From a virus, in IMG/VR virus record IMGVR_UViG_3300009149_000265, positions 1-24,434 of that record: a DNA stretch of 24,434 nt; one strand, given 5' to 3'. How positions within the stretch are numbered: the first letter of the stretch is position 1; each line of letters opens with the position of its first letter. The notes below the pieces were generated by a model that had not been told where the DNA came from, did not search any database, and saw only the letters and a program-made list of their open reading frames with translations. This document shows, piece by piece, positions 1-8,300 of the stretch. The position numbers and the translations under genes were made by a program.

Positions 1-178
1 CTGAGCTAGAGCATCCCAAAGTCCATAGTTCATTGATGCCTTCGTTTAGCATAACATTTCCATCGAACTCTGATTCTTCGAAAGCGACACCTTTCGCATA
101 AGCTGCGTCATCCACAAACTTTCTTATTTTCCAAGCAACCTTCGCTTCTCTAAGTACCTCAGCTAATCTATCCTTCAT
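1..178 (-). CDS. Phage structural-type protein, 3' end cut by window edge
   Basis: The first 59 residues of a protein that continues beyond base 1. It opens MKDRLAEVLREAKVAWKIRK, a basic helical start, and later reads FDGNVMLNEGINELWTLG. A 'G-N-(V/L)-L-x-N-x-G-I-N-x-L-W' stretch is, from memory, common in small phage virion proteins encoded near the tail fibre, and is loosely echoed by the 'N-I-L-V-D-Q-G-E' stretch of the protein at 3345-3839. The ATG at 178 overlaps the end of the preceding gene (stop at 168-170) and follows a GGAGG site about nine bases upstream. Function is inferred only from resemblance and position after the fibre gene. Confidence 0.6.
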   Translation of the reverse strand, partial: MKDRLAEVLREAKVAWKIRKFVDDAAYAKGVAFEESEFDGNVMLNEGINELWTLGCSSS

Positions 179-335
179 GATTCCCAGCCTCCTTTGCCTT
201 CTTCTTGTACTTTGTGATAACGGTAGCTAGTATAATTCTATCTCTATTAGAGTTACCAACTTGATCCCGAGATTTAGCTACGCAACTAATAATCTTCTTT
301 ACTCTTACCCCTACCGTCTCAATAAAATCTGCCAT
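168..335 (-). CDS. Small hypothetical protein, 55 aa
   Basis: A short basic protein starting MADFIETVGVRVKK and ending in a lysine-rich helix (TKYKKKAKEAGNHEG). The open frame extends 12 codons further upstream, but the ATG at 335 is preferred: GAAGAGG sits six bases before it, and the stop of the preceding small gene (337-339) lies one base upstream, the tight coupling seen across this operon. One cysteine, no membrane segment, no recognisable motif. It lies between the fibre gene and the partial structural-type gene, so it may be a small assembly or virion protein, but nothing in the sequence fixes its role. Confidence 0.6.
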   Translation of the reverse strand: MADFIETVGVRVKKIISCVAKSRDQVGNSNRDRIILATVITKYKKKAKEAGNHEG

Positions 336-336
336 C

Positions 337-474
337 TTATGCCTCTTCAAGCTTCTCAAGCTCCGCTTCAACTAGCTTAGACGCCTCTACGAACTTCTTT
401 GCCGTGCTTACTGAAACTTCCCTGTAAGCGTTTATTCCAGGATCATAAATTGATATCATTTTTTCTTTAGTCAT
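337..474 (-). CDS. Very small hypothetical protein, 45 aa
   Basis: ATG at 474 is preceded by AAGGAG eight bases upstream, a strong ribosome binding site after the 40-base spacer that follows the fibre gene. The product starts MTKEKMISIYDPGINAYREV and ends in a charged helix rich in E, K and L (KLVEAELEKLEEA). The helix looks amphipathic and could form a coiled coil. It is translationally coupled to the next gene: its TAA is one base before the next ATG. I do not recognise it. The good binding site and coupling are the only evidence that it is expressed. Confidence 0.6.
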   Translation of the reverse strand: MTKEKMISIYDPGINAYREVSVSTAKKFVEASKLVEAELEKLEEA

Positions 475-514
475 TACTTTCTCCTTGTTACTACATTTTC
501 ATAAAATAACGCTT

Positions 515-1654
515 TTAACTTAAAGGAATCCAAAAGACAACTGCATTAGACTTATTTGTACTGACCTTCCAATAGTGTCCGCTTTTAACAGGAAAAGAAA
601 CACTTCCTTGACTGTTATACCAGCCCCCTGCCCACCATTGGCGAAGGGTTGTTGGTGGATTAGAACTGTCCGTGTAACCTTTAATATAAGAGCCCTCTAC
701 AACTGTATTCACATACCCTGTAACAAATCCGTCTGTCGCAGCTAAATATACAGTATCTTGAACTCTACTCAACCAAGAACCAAGAGCTATCGGGGTTACC
801 GGGGCAACAAACTCGATTGCCGTCTCCCCAGCGTTCACTCTAGCCAACTTCAGAGCCTGTCCAGAATAGCTGGAAGGCGTATCCAACAGCCCTAGAAACG
901 TAACCGACTGAGACGTTGCTACCCTCGACCTTGCATCATCGATCATACTTGTCGTAATCGTAGTAGTTGTAGATGTCATAGTTATCTCTGCAAGAACTAG
1001 TTTTCCAGCATAAGCAGGTGCCACTGGCGATGCTGCTGCCACTCCCTGCAAAACCGTAACAACCCCTACGGTACTAACATAAACAAGGTCTATTCTTGAA
1101 TTAGCTACTGGTGCCGTTAACAGTATTGTCTGGTCATCCACCACGTACTTTTGAGCTGTCGTTACAATTCTACCTGCTCGAACTCTTACATACATCGACG
1201 GTGTCTGTGTTGGCTCCACCTTCAAAAACTTATCGAATACTTCAGGATTGCTTCTTGTCGTGTAGGTAATAGCTGTCAAGGTAGCACCACTGTAATTACA
1301 AAAGCCTACAATTAAATCAGTAGACTGAAGGCTTCCTGCGGCTACTGCCATTACATCCATGTAATTAGATACAGCCCCTGTCCAAACCCAACGTAAAATT
1401 ACATAGGGTGTCGCTGCCCCAACGGTTACCGAAACACTTGTCTGCGTCTTTATTCGCTCCTGATATGTACCATCCGTTATCTCACATTCTAGTGCAGATA
1501 GCGTTACTGCAACGTCACTTACTATTGTAAGATATCCACCCTCATAAATTCCGGGCTTTCTTACATTCTGCCCTATCCTATTTATTACTTCCGCGTCAGC
1601 TGGTGCATAGTAATAAACAGTTCGAATTTGATTTCCGTAGTCTATCGCTCCCAT
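515..1654 (-). CDS. Tail fibre / receptor-binding protein
   Basis: A 379-residue protein, beta-rich and poor in charged residues, full of T, V, S and A, as trimeric phage fibres are. The first ~240 residues look like a baseplate-attachment and shaft region. Around residues 255-285 is FLGLLDTPSSYSGQALK followed by a 'VNAGETAIEFV' stretch, a linker phrase seen in many phage fibres. The last ~90 residues form a separate tip with GSYIKGYTDSSNPP, a tryptophan cluster and FPVKSGHYWKV, ending WIPLS, typical of receptor-binding knobs. The start follows GGGAGGT. It is encoded directly after the gpI-like wedge gene, the position of gene H in P2-like phages. Host receptor unknown. Confidence 0.75.
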   Translation of the reverse strand: MGAIDYGNQIRTVYYYAPADAEVINRIGQNVRKPGIYEGGYLTIVSDVAVTLSALECEITDGTYQERIKTQTSVSVTVGAATPYVILRWVWTGAVSNYMDVMAVAAGSLQSTDLIVGFCNYSGATLTAITYTTRSNPEVFDKFLKVEPTQTPSMYVRVRAGRIVTTAQKYVVDDQTILLTAPVANSRIDLVYVSTVGVVTVLQGVAAASPVAPAYAGKLVLAEITMTSTTTTITTSMIDDARSRVATSQSVTFLGLLDTPSSYSGQALKLARVNAGETAIEFVAPVTPIALGSWLSRVQDTVYLAATDGFVTGYVNTVVEGSYIKGYTDSSNPPTTLRQWWAGGWYNSQGSVSFPVKSGHYWKVSTNKSNAVVFWIPLS

Positions 1655-1668
1655 CTCTTACCTCCCTT

Positions 1669-3339
1669 TTAAGTCACTTGATATACTTTCACTGTTATCC
1701 TTAACTCAACGCCAGCTACCAAATCAATATCTGGAAAGGTGCTTCCAATTACCAAGTCGTCTGGTACTCCTGGAATATACAAACCCAACTCCGACAACCC
1801 TACCTGCGCTGTCGCAGGTACTAAAATTTCATACTCAACCCTATCAGTAAGTATCCTAACCACATCTATCGTTCCGGTAAGAACCGGAGTCTCTATAACA
1901 AATCCCGAATCATCCGGAGACGCGCCTTTGTTACCTGTACCTAATGCCCACTCCGTAATACTATTGTAATAGGTATCCTGCGTCTGATTAAGGTAAATCT
2001 GTCCGCCGCCGCCTTCCGTGTTATCAAGTTTCCAAGTGCCCTCATCAAAATAATACCTTCCCGGTACCCAACTTGCTTGCACCGCTGTTACTATATCCCC
2101 GTCAACGGCCATCGCCGCTCCTGACTCATCCGTTTCCGGAGTTAACGACAATATATAATGTGGAACAGTATTAGCAGGTCGAATAGTCTCAACGTATTCT
2201 GTAAGAGGAGTATACAAAACACTTCTCCACAGATACTCATCCGACCCTTCCTGAAATACTTGATTCAACACATACTCTATACCAAAATGTGATGACTTAT
2301 AATAAGAAGAATCCAAACCCGGAGGATTTGTTCCCTCATCCCCCGCGTACCAATCTTCCAACACAAAGGTAACATAATCATTAGTGTACATGTCACTAAT
2401 TTGTACCTCTAAGCCAAGTAAGTACGCAGCAGTTATCATCGCTTGATAAGTTCCTTTTAACTTATACCAAGCTATTGCCCATCGAATCTGACGACGAAGA
2501 CTTGCCAATGTTGTATCGTCATCTCGCACCAATTGAAGCCCTATCGCATCTGCAAGATACTGAGCATAGGTTACTCCCACCCTATCCGGATTCAAAATAT
2601 AAACAAGATCGTCGACCTTAGATAACCACTGTCCAACATTGATACCAGCAGTTTGCAAATAAGCTTGAAGAATACTTGACGTTCTAAATTTTTCTGGAAC
2701 TAGTGGAAGCAAATCTACGAACTTCGTGTAGTTAACCAAGGCTTCGTCAAGGTAACGAATAACCCCCTGTGGAGCCTCTCGCATAGCCATAACATCTTCA
2801 TATACACTCAGCGTCTCTACTGCTGTTACTATTCTACCTTCCTCTTCGTCAAAGTAAAAGCCACTATCAAAGTCCCATCTCGAAACCATTACCAGGTCGT
2901 AGTAAGCAGAAAAACCAATTTCACAGGTTATACCCACGTAAATGTTTGCAACAACACTTGCAACCATGTCCTGACTAACTTCTAACAGTTGCCACTCTCC
3001 ATCGCCACTATGATAACTTGAATAAGAGGTTCCGACCTCACTTGTTATCCTTAACCGAGCAGCATTAGCATCGGAAGCTTTTATCCAGCATCTTATGTGT
3101 AATCGTAACCCATCGTAAGTCTCAGGATTAGCTAACGATTGATAAAGGTAAGCCTGCACTCCACTACCAGCTAACTTCGCACACTTAGAGCCAACCTTAT
3201 GCTCCGTCGACTCTTCCGTTACCGTTCCCGCACTAAGTGTCCAAGAAACCGGAAGCCCTCCACTCCAATCCTCGAACGAAACATTCGAAATTGGTGTCAT
3301 GTCAAAGTTTAAACCAAGTAACTGTGTTCTGTCTACCAT
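1669..3339 (-). CDS. Baseplate wedge protein, P2 gpI-like, with N-terminal jelly-roll domain
   Basis: 556 residues in three parts. Residues ~18-157 resemble a carbohydrate-binding jelly roll (NVSFEDWSGGLPVSW, later CWIKAS and GDGEWQLLEVS), like CBM4/9-type modules. Residues ~190-350 match the phage tail protein I pattern: an initial 'LPLVPEKFRTSSIL' stretch, 'YLADAIGLQL', then RRQIRWAIAWYKLKGT, where lysine-glycine-threonine before a helix is characteristic. The remainder is beta-rich and ends like tail-collar proteins (ELGLYIPG near residue 523). P2 gpI is much shorter, so the N and C parts are additions. AGGAG precedes the ATG and overlaps the stop of the upstream gene. It lies two genes after gpJ and just before the fibre, so it probably links fibre to wedge. 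Confidence 0.75.
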   Translation of the reverse strand: MVDRTQLLGLNFDMTPISNVSFEDWSGGLPVSWTLSAGTVTEESTEHKVGSKCAKLAGSGVQAYLYQSLANPETYDGLRLHIRCWIKASDANAARLRITSEVGTSYSSYHSGDGEWQLLEVSQDMVASVVANIYVGITCEIGFSAYYDLVMVSRWDFDSGFYFDEEEGRIVTAVETLSVYEDVMAMREAPQGVIRYLDEALVNYTKFVDLLPLVPEKFRTSSILQAYLQTAGINVGQWLSKVDDLVYILNPDRVGVTYAQYLADAIGLQLVRDDDTTLASLRRQIRWAIAWYKLKGTYQAMITAAYLLGLEVQISDMYTNDYVTFVLEDWYAGDEGTNPPGLDSSYYKSSHFGIEYVLNQVFQEGSDEYLWRSVLYTPLTEYVETIRPANTVPHYILSLTPETDESGAAMAVDGDIVTAVQASWVPGRYYFDEGTWKLDNTEGGGGQIYLNQTQDTYYNSITEWALGTGNKGASPDDSGFVIETPVLTGTIDVVRILTDRVEYEILVPATAQVGLSELGLYIPGVPDDLVIGSTFPDIDLVAGVELRITVKVYQVT

Positions 3340-3344
3340 AGCTC

Positions 3345-3839
3345 CTACTGCAGTTTAACCGCTAATTGAAGATACAACGTGTCTCCATCTACTACTGTTC
3401 TCGATAACGCTAATGCAACTGCTGATATCAAATAACCAGAATTATCCGAAGTTGTCGCTAAGTACGCACAATTTACCGGGCCGATGTCCCCACCCGATGC
3501 AGTGTACGAAAGCTCTTTTGAAACTACTCGGTAATCCCCACTATTTAACTCTAAAGTCGGCCAACCAACATTGTCTCTTGTTACCTCTGCTGCTACATAG
3601 CCATTTCCGGAAGGCTCATTTTGAACTGAAGATAGCGTATCCGTCTCAGCGACAATATCGTTACACAATCTAACGTAAAATGTCGTTGGCGTATTTAAGG
3701 CTCTAAAAAAGGTATCGAGCATTAAAAATTCACCTTGATCGACCAGAATATTCTTTATCGTATCCTTATATAAAATGTTACCGTGCTTATCCTCATGTCG
3801 AACCAACCAAATGCCTTCGTACCACTTATGCTTACCCAT
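3345..3839 (-). CDS. Small beta-rich virion protein between gpJ and gpI genes
   Basis: 164 residues starting MGKHKWYEGIWLVRHEDKHG, then a 'KNILVDQGEFLMLDTFFR' stretch, TFYVRLCND, an EPSGNGY turn, and ending LYLQLAVKLQ. This pattern (an N-I-L-V-x-x-G opening, then a compact beta domain) recurs in uncharacterised phage structural proteins I know from marine and environmental myoviruses, but I cannot give a family name. The open frame allows a GTG one codon earlier; ATG at 3839 is chosen because AAGGAGG lies four to five bases upstream of it. Its place between the two inner wedge genes suggests a baseplate accessory or fibre connector. Confidence 0.65.
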   Translation of the reverse strand: MGKHKWYEGIWLVRHEDKHGNILYKDTIKNILVDQGEFLMLDTFFRALNTPTTFYVRLCNDIVAETDTLSSVQNEPSGNGYVAAEVTRDNVGWPTLELNSGDYRVVSKELSYTASGGDIGPVNCAYLATTSDNSGYLISAVALALSRTVVDGDTLYLQLAVKLQ

Positions 3840-3848
3840 CACTCCTCC

Positions 3849-5612
3849 TTAGGAATTCGTGTCTATCGAGATATCTGTAATATCCACAGTATAAAGTTTA
3901 CCTATCTGATCTTCGTCTACAACAATGTCCCCATCCTGATCCTGTTGATATCTTACGTACAGTACTTCACCGCTGGACAAATCCGGTGTGATATCTATTC
4001 CAGTAACCCCTGTTTCGTAATCTATGTCGCCTGATAGCGTAAGACCGGACACCTCCGACGTGAAGCCTCCCGCCCCGTCGTCTACCCCTACTTGAACCAT
4101 GTCTACAAACACTCTAACAGATCCAGGAAGAACCGGTATGGCTTCCAAAGTCTCACCATATTCATAAAAAGAATCATATGCCAATTGTAGTTCCTTTCGA
4201 ATTTCCATAACTAAATGACAGTAAGATACCTTTGCCAAATTATCTATCAGAGCAACCATATCCGAATAACGTTTATCTGTACCTAAGCTAACAGTCGTTC
4301 CTAAAGTAAAAGCGCCCTCAAAAGCTTCTTCAACGTCTGCTTGCGTCTCCGACAAAGAACTGCCTCTTCTTACTTTAACGTCCAAGGTTGGAATTACGTA
4401 AAGAATCTCAGCATCAACAAAAGAATAGCGAACAGTCATCATTGACAAAGCATAAAGATAATCCGTAAGGGCAGTCTTAAAAGCAGTACTTGGCTCCTGC
4501 CACTCTTGAAGAAGCACGCACAACTTCAACCGATTAAACATATCGTAGTCAGGTGAAGTCTCCTCATTCTCTCCCCACACATTAGCATCAGCAACTCCTG
4601 CATAGTTCTCAATCAAAGTTATAAAGTCCGTTCTAGTTACCGCTCGATCTCCCGTAGCAAATACTCTAGGTGCTTCGTCTCTTATTTCTTCTATGTCCTC
4701 CGCGTCATCCCCACCAAGAAACAAATCAGTATCAGTTGCATCCGACGCATTAGTTACAGAAATACTTGTTATCGCTGCTGGCTCCTGATAAATTCCAGTC
4801 GACGGATTGATGCCCCCCGAATCGTAAATTACACTGTTTATCTGAACTATCTTGTCCGCCTCATATACGTTACCAGCTAATCCAGCAGACTTTATACACT
4901 TCACAACGATTTCCGAGCCTACTGAAGGTGCCATACCGAATACCCCATCGCCAAACGTTACTGATACTGTTTCATTCGTTTCGGTAGTTACTCGATAATG
5001 CTTCGAGGCGCTGCCAGAAGACAAAAACGTATCTACCTTCGTCCACTCAACAGTGTCAACAAAAACGCCCTTACCACTTCCGACAGTATCAAAATTCGTA
5101 TTCTCCACGGTAACTGTATCCAAAATAACAACTTGACTTGCTGTCCCGTCTCCTATTCTTTGAATAGCTACGTACTCTCCTTGAATACCCGTAACCTTTA
5201 CACTCGTAGCTCCAATTGGAATGATTCCAGGAGCAGACACCAAGTACTTCGTACCGTTTACTGTTTGACAAGACGTCCACTGTGTAATAAATATCTTAAA
5301 ATAATGAGCAGCCGTTATAGAAAAAGTCAAATCACCAGTTGCAGACGTTGGTCGCTTAGGAGAGTAGTTCAAAAGTTTAACAATGTTTACGACACTAGAC
5401 TTATTCTTTGCCGTTGCAATATACGACTCCTCCGCCCTTCTTTCTATATAGTACAAGACAAGATTGGCAACATAAGCAAGAAGCTCTATGAGCATTTGAC
5501 CTGTTGCCGACTGATACGTATCCTTCCAAACATCAGATTCCTTAAGCCTGTTCTGTAACTGAGTAACCAAATCATCAAAATTGTAATCAACATAATTTAG
5601 CTCATTGGACAT
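3849..5612 (-). CDS. Baseplate wedge protein, gpJ-like
   Basis: 587 residues, in the range of large baseplate J proteins. The N-terminal ~75 residues (DDLVTQLQNRLKES, MLIELLAYVANLVLYYIERR) are the conserved helical start of this family. The central mark is GGDDAEDIEEIRDEAPRVF at about 298-316, followed by RAVTRTDFITLIENYAGVADA, the usual 'R-A-V-T-x-x-D-(F/Y)' segment. The C-terminal part has extra beta structure. J proteins pair with gpI and a gp25-like protein to form the wedge core that triggers sheath contraction. The gene overlaps the gp25-like gene by 11 bases, with GGGAGG inside the upstream coding sequence. Order gp25-J-(small)-I-fibre matches P2 W-J-I-H with one insertion. Confidence 0.88.
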   Translation of the reverse strand: MSNELNYVDYNFDDLVTQLQNRLKESDVWKDTYQSATGQMLIELLAYVANLVLYYIERRAEESYIATAKNKSSVVNIVKLLNYSPKRPTSATGDLTFSITAAHYFKIFITQWTSCQTVNGTKYLVSAPGIIPIGATSVKVTGIQGEYVAIQRIGDGTASQVVILDTVTVENTNFDTVGSGKGVFVDTVEWTKVDTFLSSGSASKHYRVTTETNETVSVTFGDGVFGMAPSVGSEIVVKCIKSAGLAGNVYEADKIVQINSVIYDSGGINPSTGIYQEPAAITSISVTNASDATDTDLFLGGDDAEDIEEIRDEAPRVFATGDRAVTRTDFITLIENYAGVADANVWGENEETSPDYDMFNRLKLCVLLQEWQEPSTAFKTALTDYLYALSMMTVRYSFVDAEILYVIPTLDVKVRRGSSLSETQADVEEAFEGAFTLGTTVSLGTDKRYSDMVALIDNLAKVSYCHLVMEIRKELQLAYDSFYEYGETLEAIPVLPGSVRVFVDMVQVGVDDGAGGFTSEVSGLTLSGDIDYETGVTGIDITPDLSSGEVLYVRYQQDQDGDIVVDEDQIGKLYTVDITDISIDTNS

Positions 5613-6000
5613 TCTGTCCTCCCTGCTTCATCTCTTGTGAATTGTAAAAAATCTTTGAATACCCTCTAAGTACGTAAGCTATCTTTAAAGTTATAGTACC
5701 GCTATCTGGCTTTTGAAAGTAGTCTACGCTTAAAACAGTCACTCTATTATCCCAGCTCTCTACTACACTTTTAATCTCATCAGCTATAAACTGCTGTAAC
5801 TCTGTTGTCATAGGCTCAAATAGCATCATTCTAATCTTAGAAGCAAAACCGGGTAGCATCACTCGTTCGCCTTGAAACGTTCCTAAAATATTATCAATAG
5901 ACGTATGCACTGCTTCCGCATTGGTAACTATTTTTATTGCCCCTTGCGCGTCTATTGAAAAATCTTCTTGTATATCTGACCATATTACAGAGCCTATCAT
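5602..6000 (-). CDS. Baseplate wedge protein, T4 gp25-like / P2 gpW-like
   Basis: 132 residues, normal for the gp25 lysozyme-like fold family of contractile tails. Visible marks are a short N-terminal beta hairpin region (WSDIQEDFSID), a central helix ending GTFQGERVMLPGFASKIRMM, then LFEP, the conserved core with the family's usual E-P, followed by a helix and two strands. In the family this subunit meets the inner wedge and templates the first sheath ring. AGGAG precedes the ATG and overlaps the spike gene's stop. It is coupled to the gpJ-like gene by an 11-base overlap, as expected for obligate partners. Confidence 0.88.
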   Translation of the reverse strand: MIGSVIWSDIQEDFSIDAQGAIKIVTNAEAVHTSIDNILGTFQGERVMLPGFASKIRMMLFEPMTTELQQFIADEIKSVVESWDNRVTVLSVDYFQKPDSGTITLKIAYVLRGYSKIFYNSQEMKQGGQNVQ

Positions 6001-6007
6001 ATCACTC

Positions 6008-6766
6008 CTATATCTTTAACCACTGTACCCCGTTACTTATTATCTGCTGACTTGCCCACGCATTCGCCAAAACAAAAGACACATCGCCGTCTACCGCTGG
6101 AGGGCAAAGTACCGTATGGCTTCCAGCAGTTAACCTTTTAAACTTGTACATCATTCCCTCGTACGCAGTTGCACTAGGTACTGTAACAGTACCTGAACCA
6201 GAAAGACAAACAAGACCTCCCTTACCTCCCACAGTGCCTGTCGCTATGAACTCAACTGTATGAGATAACGCACCCGTGATCGTCCTCTTCGTAACTAATG
6301 GATCAAGCTTAACGTCCCCCGTGTCCTGAATCTCAACGTACGTTCCCGTTGGATGGTTTATTCTTACCAGATTACTCTCATCATCAATAACTATCTCTGT
6401 ACCGCCCGTGGTCTTCCATACTTTTCGCTTTGGGTAATTTGTCGCCGCAGAAGTAGGTATCCCCAACGTCGCAGTTTGCGCAGCTGCAAAATAAACTGGT
6501 TGATAAACATCGCCTGCTTCAAAGAATACGAACACGTAAGTCCCGATAGAAGGAACAGTAAACGCTCCCATATCCAAGCCCGCTCCCTCGAACAATCCAA
6601 AAGCCGGTACCGCCCAAGGTAGATTTTCTTCTGATAACTCACAAAACATAGGATAAATCCGAATTCTACACTTACCCATCTGATCTGGATCATCATTGTT
6701 GACGATAAGACCTCGATAAAGACCCTCACATTTACTCTTTGCTATGACAAGCCCTGTGCCACCCAT
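6008..6766 (-). CDS. Central tail spike, gp5/gpV-like OB-fold protein with fibre-like C-terminus
   Basis: 252 residues. Residues ~14-100 form an oligonucleotide/oligosaccharide-binding fold typical of gp5 and gpV spikes: YRGLIVNNDDPDQMGKCRIR, LPWAVPAFG, PSIGTYVFVFFEAGD and QPVYF. Residues ~112-155 give the start of the spike helix region (KVWKTTGGTEIVIDDE, HPTGTYVEI). There is no lysozyme domain and no histidine-rich iron-binding tip. Instead the last ~80 residues look like a small fibre-tip domain (VTVPSATAYEGMMYKFKRLT, then a stretch ending SNGVQWLKI). The ATG overlaps the hub gene's TAA by one base with GGAGGG nine bases upstream. It sits next to the hub gene, which should trimerise with it. 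Confidence 0.85.
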   Translation of the reverse strand: MGGTGLVIAKSKCEGLYRGLIVNNDDPDQMGKCRIRIYPMFCELSEENLPWAVPAFGLFEGAGLDMGAFTVPSIGTYVFVFFEAGDVYQPVYFAAAQTATLGIPTSAATNYPKRKVWKTTGGTEIVIDDESNLVRINHPTGTYVEIQDTGDVKLDPLVTKRTITGALSHTVEFIATGTVGGKGGLVCLSGSGTVTVPSATAYEGMMYKFKRLTAGSHTVLCPPAVDGDVSFVLANAWASQQIISNGVQWLKI

Positions 6767-7983
6767 TAAAGCGTCCCTCCAACCGTGGCGCTAACTCCAC
6801 CTATCTTTCTCTGCGCTACTACTAATGATGTATCTTTATCTGTGTCAACTCCATTTCGAGTCAAGAGCAATCGCGTTCTAAACGTGTCACCAAAAGTATG
6901 TATTACCTTCTCGACCAACCAGTAACCCGAGTACTGATAACCGTAGACATTCCCAGTAGAAACTCCTTGAGGAAAGAAAATCTTTACAACAACCCCTGGT
7001 GCGATATTCGGTAAACCCTGTGTTAAAATAGACATCTTTACTAGATCGGTTAACTGCGAAAAGTAATCGCCTTTCGATCTACCTTTGAAATCCTCTGTAA
7101 ATTCATTACCGCGTCCATGACAAAAACTACCATTGCTATCCTCAGAGTCCGCATTATCTACTAGAAAATAATCTGTCAATGACAGGTATTCTTGGATGGT
7201 ACTCCTTGTTTCTACGAATTCGCTACTATTGTAATCAAAGTAACCATTACTCCTTGCCTTTGCGCCAAACAATCCGTATAGCATATAGTTATCTTGAAGG
7301 TTGTAGTCATAAATTGGATAGTAGCCTTCAAGAGCAGTATCGTTAACAACAAATTGATACTTAACCGATCCATTTATCAATGAAGCCACATGATCAAAAA
7401 CAAAAATCGACTTGCTTTTTTCTCTCTTTATGTAACAATAAAAGTTAGCTTCTCCTCCACTACCTTGTAAATTTGTCTTTAAGTAATTAAGTAACTGTTG
7501 ATTCGTCCAATAAGGTTGTATAATGTTACATGCATAGTCTAAAGAATCGCTTATCACTATTTCGTCTGCACCTAATTCTACTGCTATAGTCTCAAGAGTT
7601 GTCTTTATTGACTGATTCCAACCACGACAATATGGAGGTAGAAATAACTTTGGCGTATCGAGTAGCCCTAACATTTCATAGTACATCGAAGAAGACGCTC
7701 CAGCTTCCGGTGCTCTTCGATAAACAAGAAAGTTATAATCGTTACTGTCCTCTTCCTCCCCCGACAATCCAGTATCCACGTATAGCTGACTCATACCTCG
7801 ATCAAAAGGAATCTGATGCGTAAAAATACCTGAAGGATCCTGAAGCTGAATATCAAACGAGGGTAAGAAACGATCTATGTCCTGAACTATTCTAAATTCG
7901 CGGATGCTCTTTGGATCAGTTGGAATGTCAATCCCACATAATCGCATTCTCAATAAATAATTTCCACCTAAACCAATCTGCAT
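6766..7983 (-). CDS. Baseplate hub protein, gp27/gpD-like
   Basis: 405 residues, in the size range of T4 gp27 and P2 gpD. The N-terminal third has alternating strands (RMRLCGIDIP, REFRIVQDIDRFLPSFDIQL), followed by a domain with GWNQSIKTTLETIA and a 'YWTNQQLLNYLKTNL' helix; the C-terminal part holds GVVVKIFFPQG and YSGYWLVEKVIHTF, a phrase commonly seen near the end of gpD-like hubs. In the family three copies make a ring that connects the tail tube to the spike. Position between gp53-like and spike genes and one-base overlap with the spike support this. Individual domain limits are estimates. Confidence 0.75.
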   Translation of the reverse strand: MQIGLGGNYLLRMRLCGIDIPTDPKSIREFRIVQDIDRFLPSFDIQLQDPSGIFTHQIPFDRGMSQLYVDTGLSGEEEDSNDYNFLVYRRAPEAGASSSMYYEMLGLLDTPKLFLPPYCRGWNQSIKTTLETIAVELGADEIVISDSLDYACNIIQPYWTNQQLLNYLKTNLQGSGGEANFYCYIKREKSKSIFVFDHVASLINGSVKYQFVVNDTALEGYYPIYDYNLQDNYMLYGLFGAKARSNGYFDYNSSEFVETRSTIQEYLSLTDYFLVDNADSEDSNGSFCHGRGNEFTEDFKGRSKGDYFSQLTDLVKMSILTQGLPNIAPGVVVKIFFPQGVSTGNVYGYQYSGYWLVEKVIHTFGDTFRTRLLLTRNGVDTDKDTSLVVAQRKIGGVSATVGGTL

Positions 7984-8288
7984 TATCTCTTCCTATATCG
8001 TTTATAAAAATTATAAACATCCACCGCATTCGGTATCACAAGTTGCTGACCTACCGTAAGCTCTGTAAACAAATCCCCTAAATTATTTACGAAACCAATT
8101 AACCACCAGTAAACCACAGATCCGTAACACTTATACGAAATCATATCAGGTCGCATCAAATCTGACTCCGATACCTTATAGTAACCGGGTTGATACTGCA
8201 TCGAAAATCCGGACATACTACTATCTAAAAAATCAAACTCTTTAACGGTATCGTTAGTTACCTCTGTATAAAATCTTGTTCTATCCAT
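7983..8288 (-). CDS. Baseplate wedge protein, T4 gp53-like (LysM-type fold)
   Basis: 101 residues. The diagnostic stretch is SESDLMRPDMISYKCYGSVV followed by YWWLIGFVNN and later LTVGQQLVIPN, which matches the gp53/LysM-like pattern: 'R-P-D-(L/M)-I-(A/S)', a tyrosine-tryptophan-tryptophan, then 'G-(x)-x-L-x-I-P'. T4 gp53 is longer, so this is close to the minimal core. In T4 this subunit clamps neighbouring wedges. The TAA overlaps the next ATG by one base, AGG-rich sequence precedes the start, and the neighbours are tube cap and hub genes. Confidence 0.8.
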   Translation of the reverse strand: MDRTRFYTEVTNDTVKEFDFLDSSMSGFSMQYQPGYYKVSESDLMRPDMISYKCYGSVVYWWLIGFVNNLGDLFTELTVGQQLVIPNAVDVYNFYKRYRKR

Positions 8289-8300
8289 AGCCTACCTACC

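Noticed and set aside
4998-5558. Plus-strand open frame of 186 codons
   Set aside because: Lies wholly opposite the gpJ-like gene, has no recognisable motif and an unnatural composition, and would break the one-strand layout. The other plus-strand frames are shadows for the same reasons.
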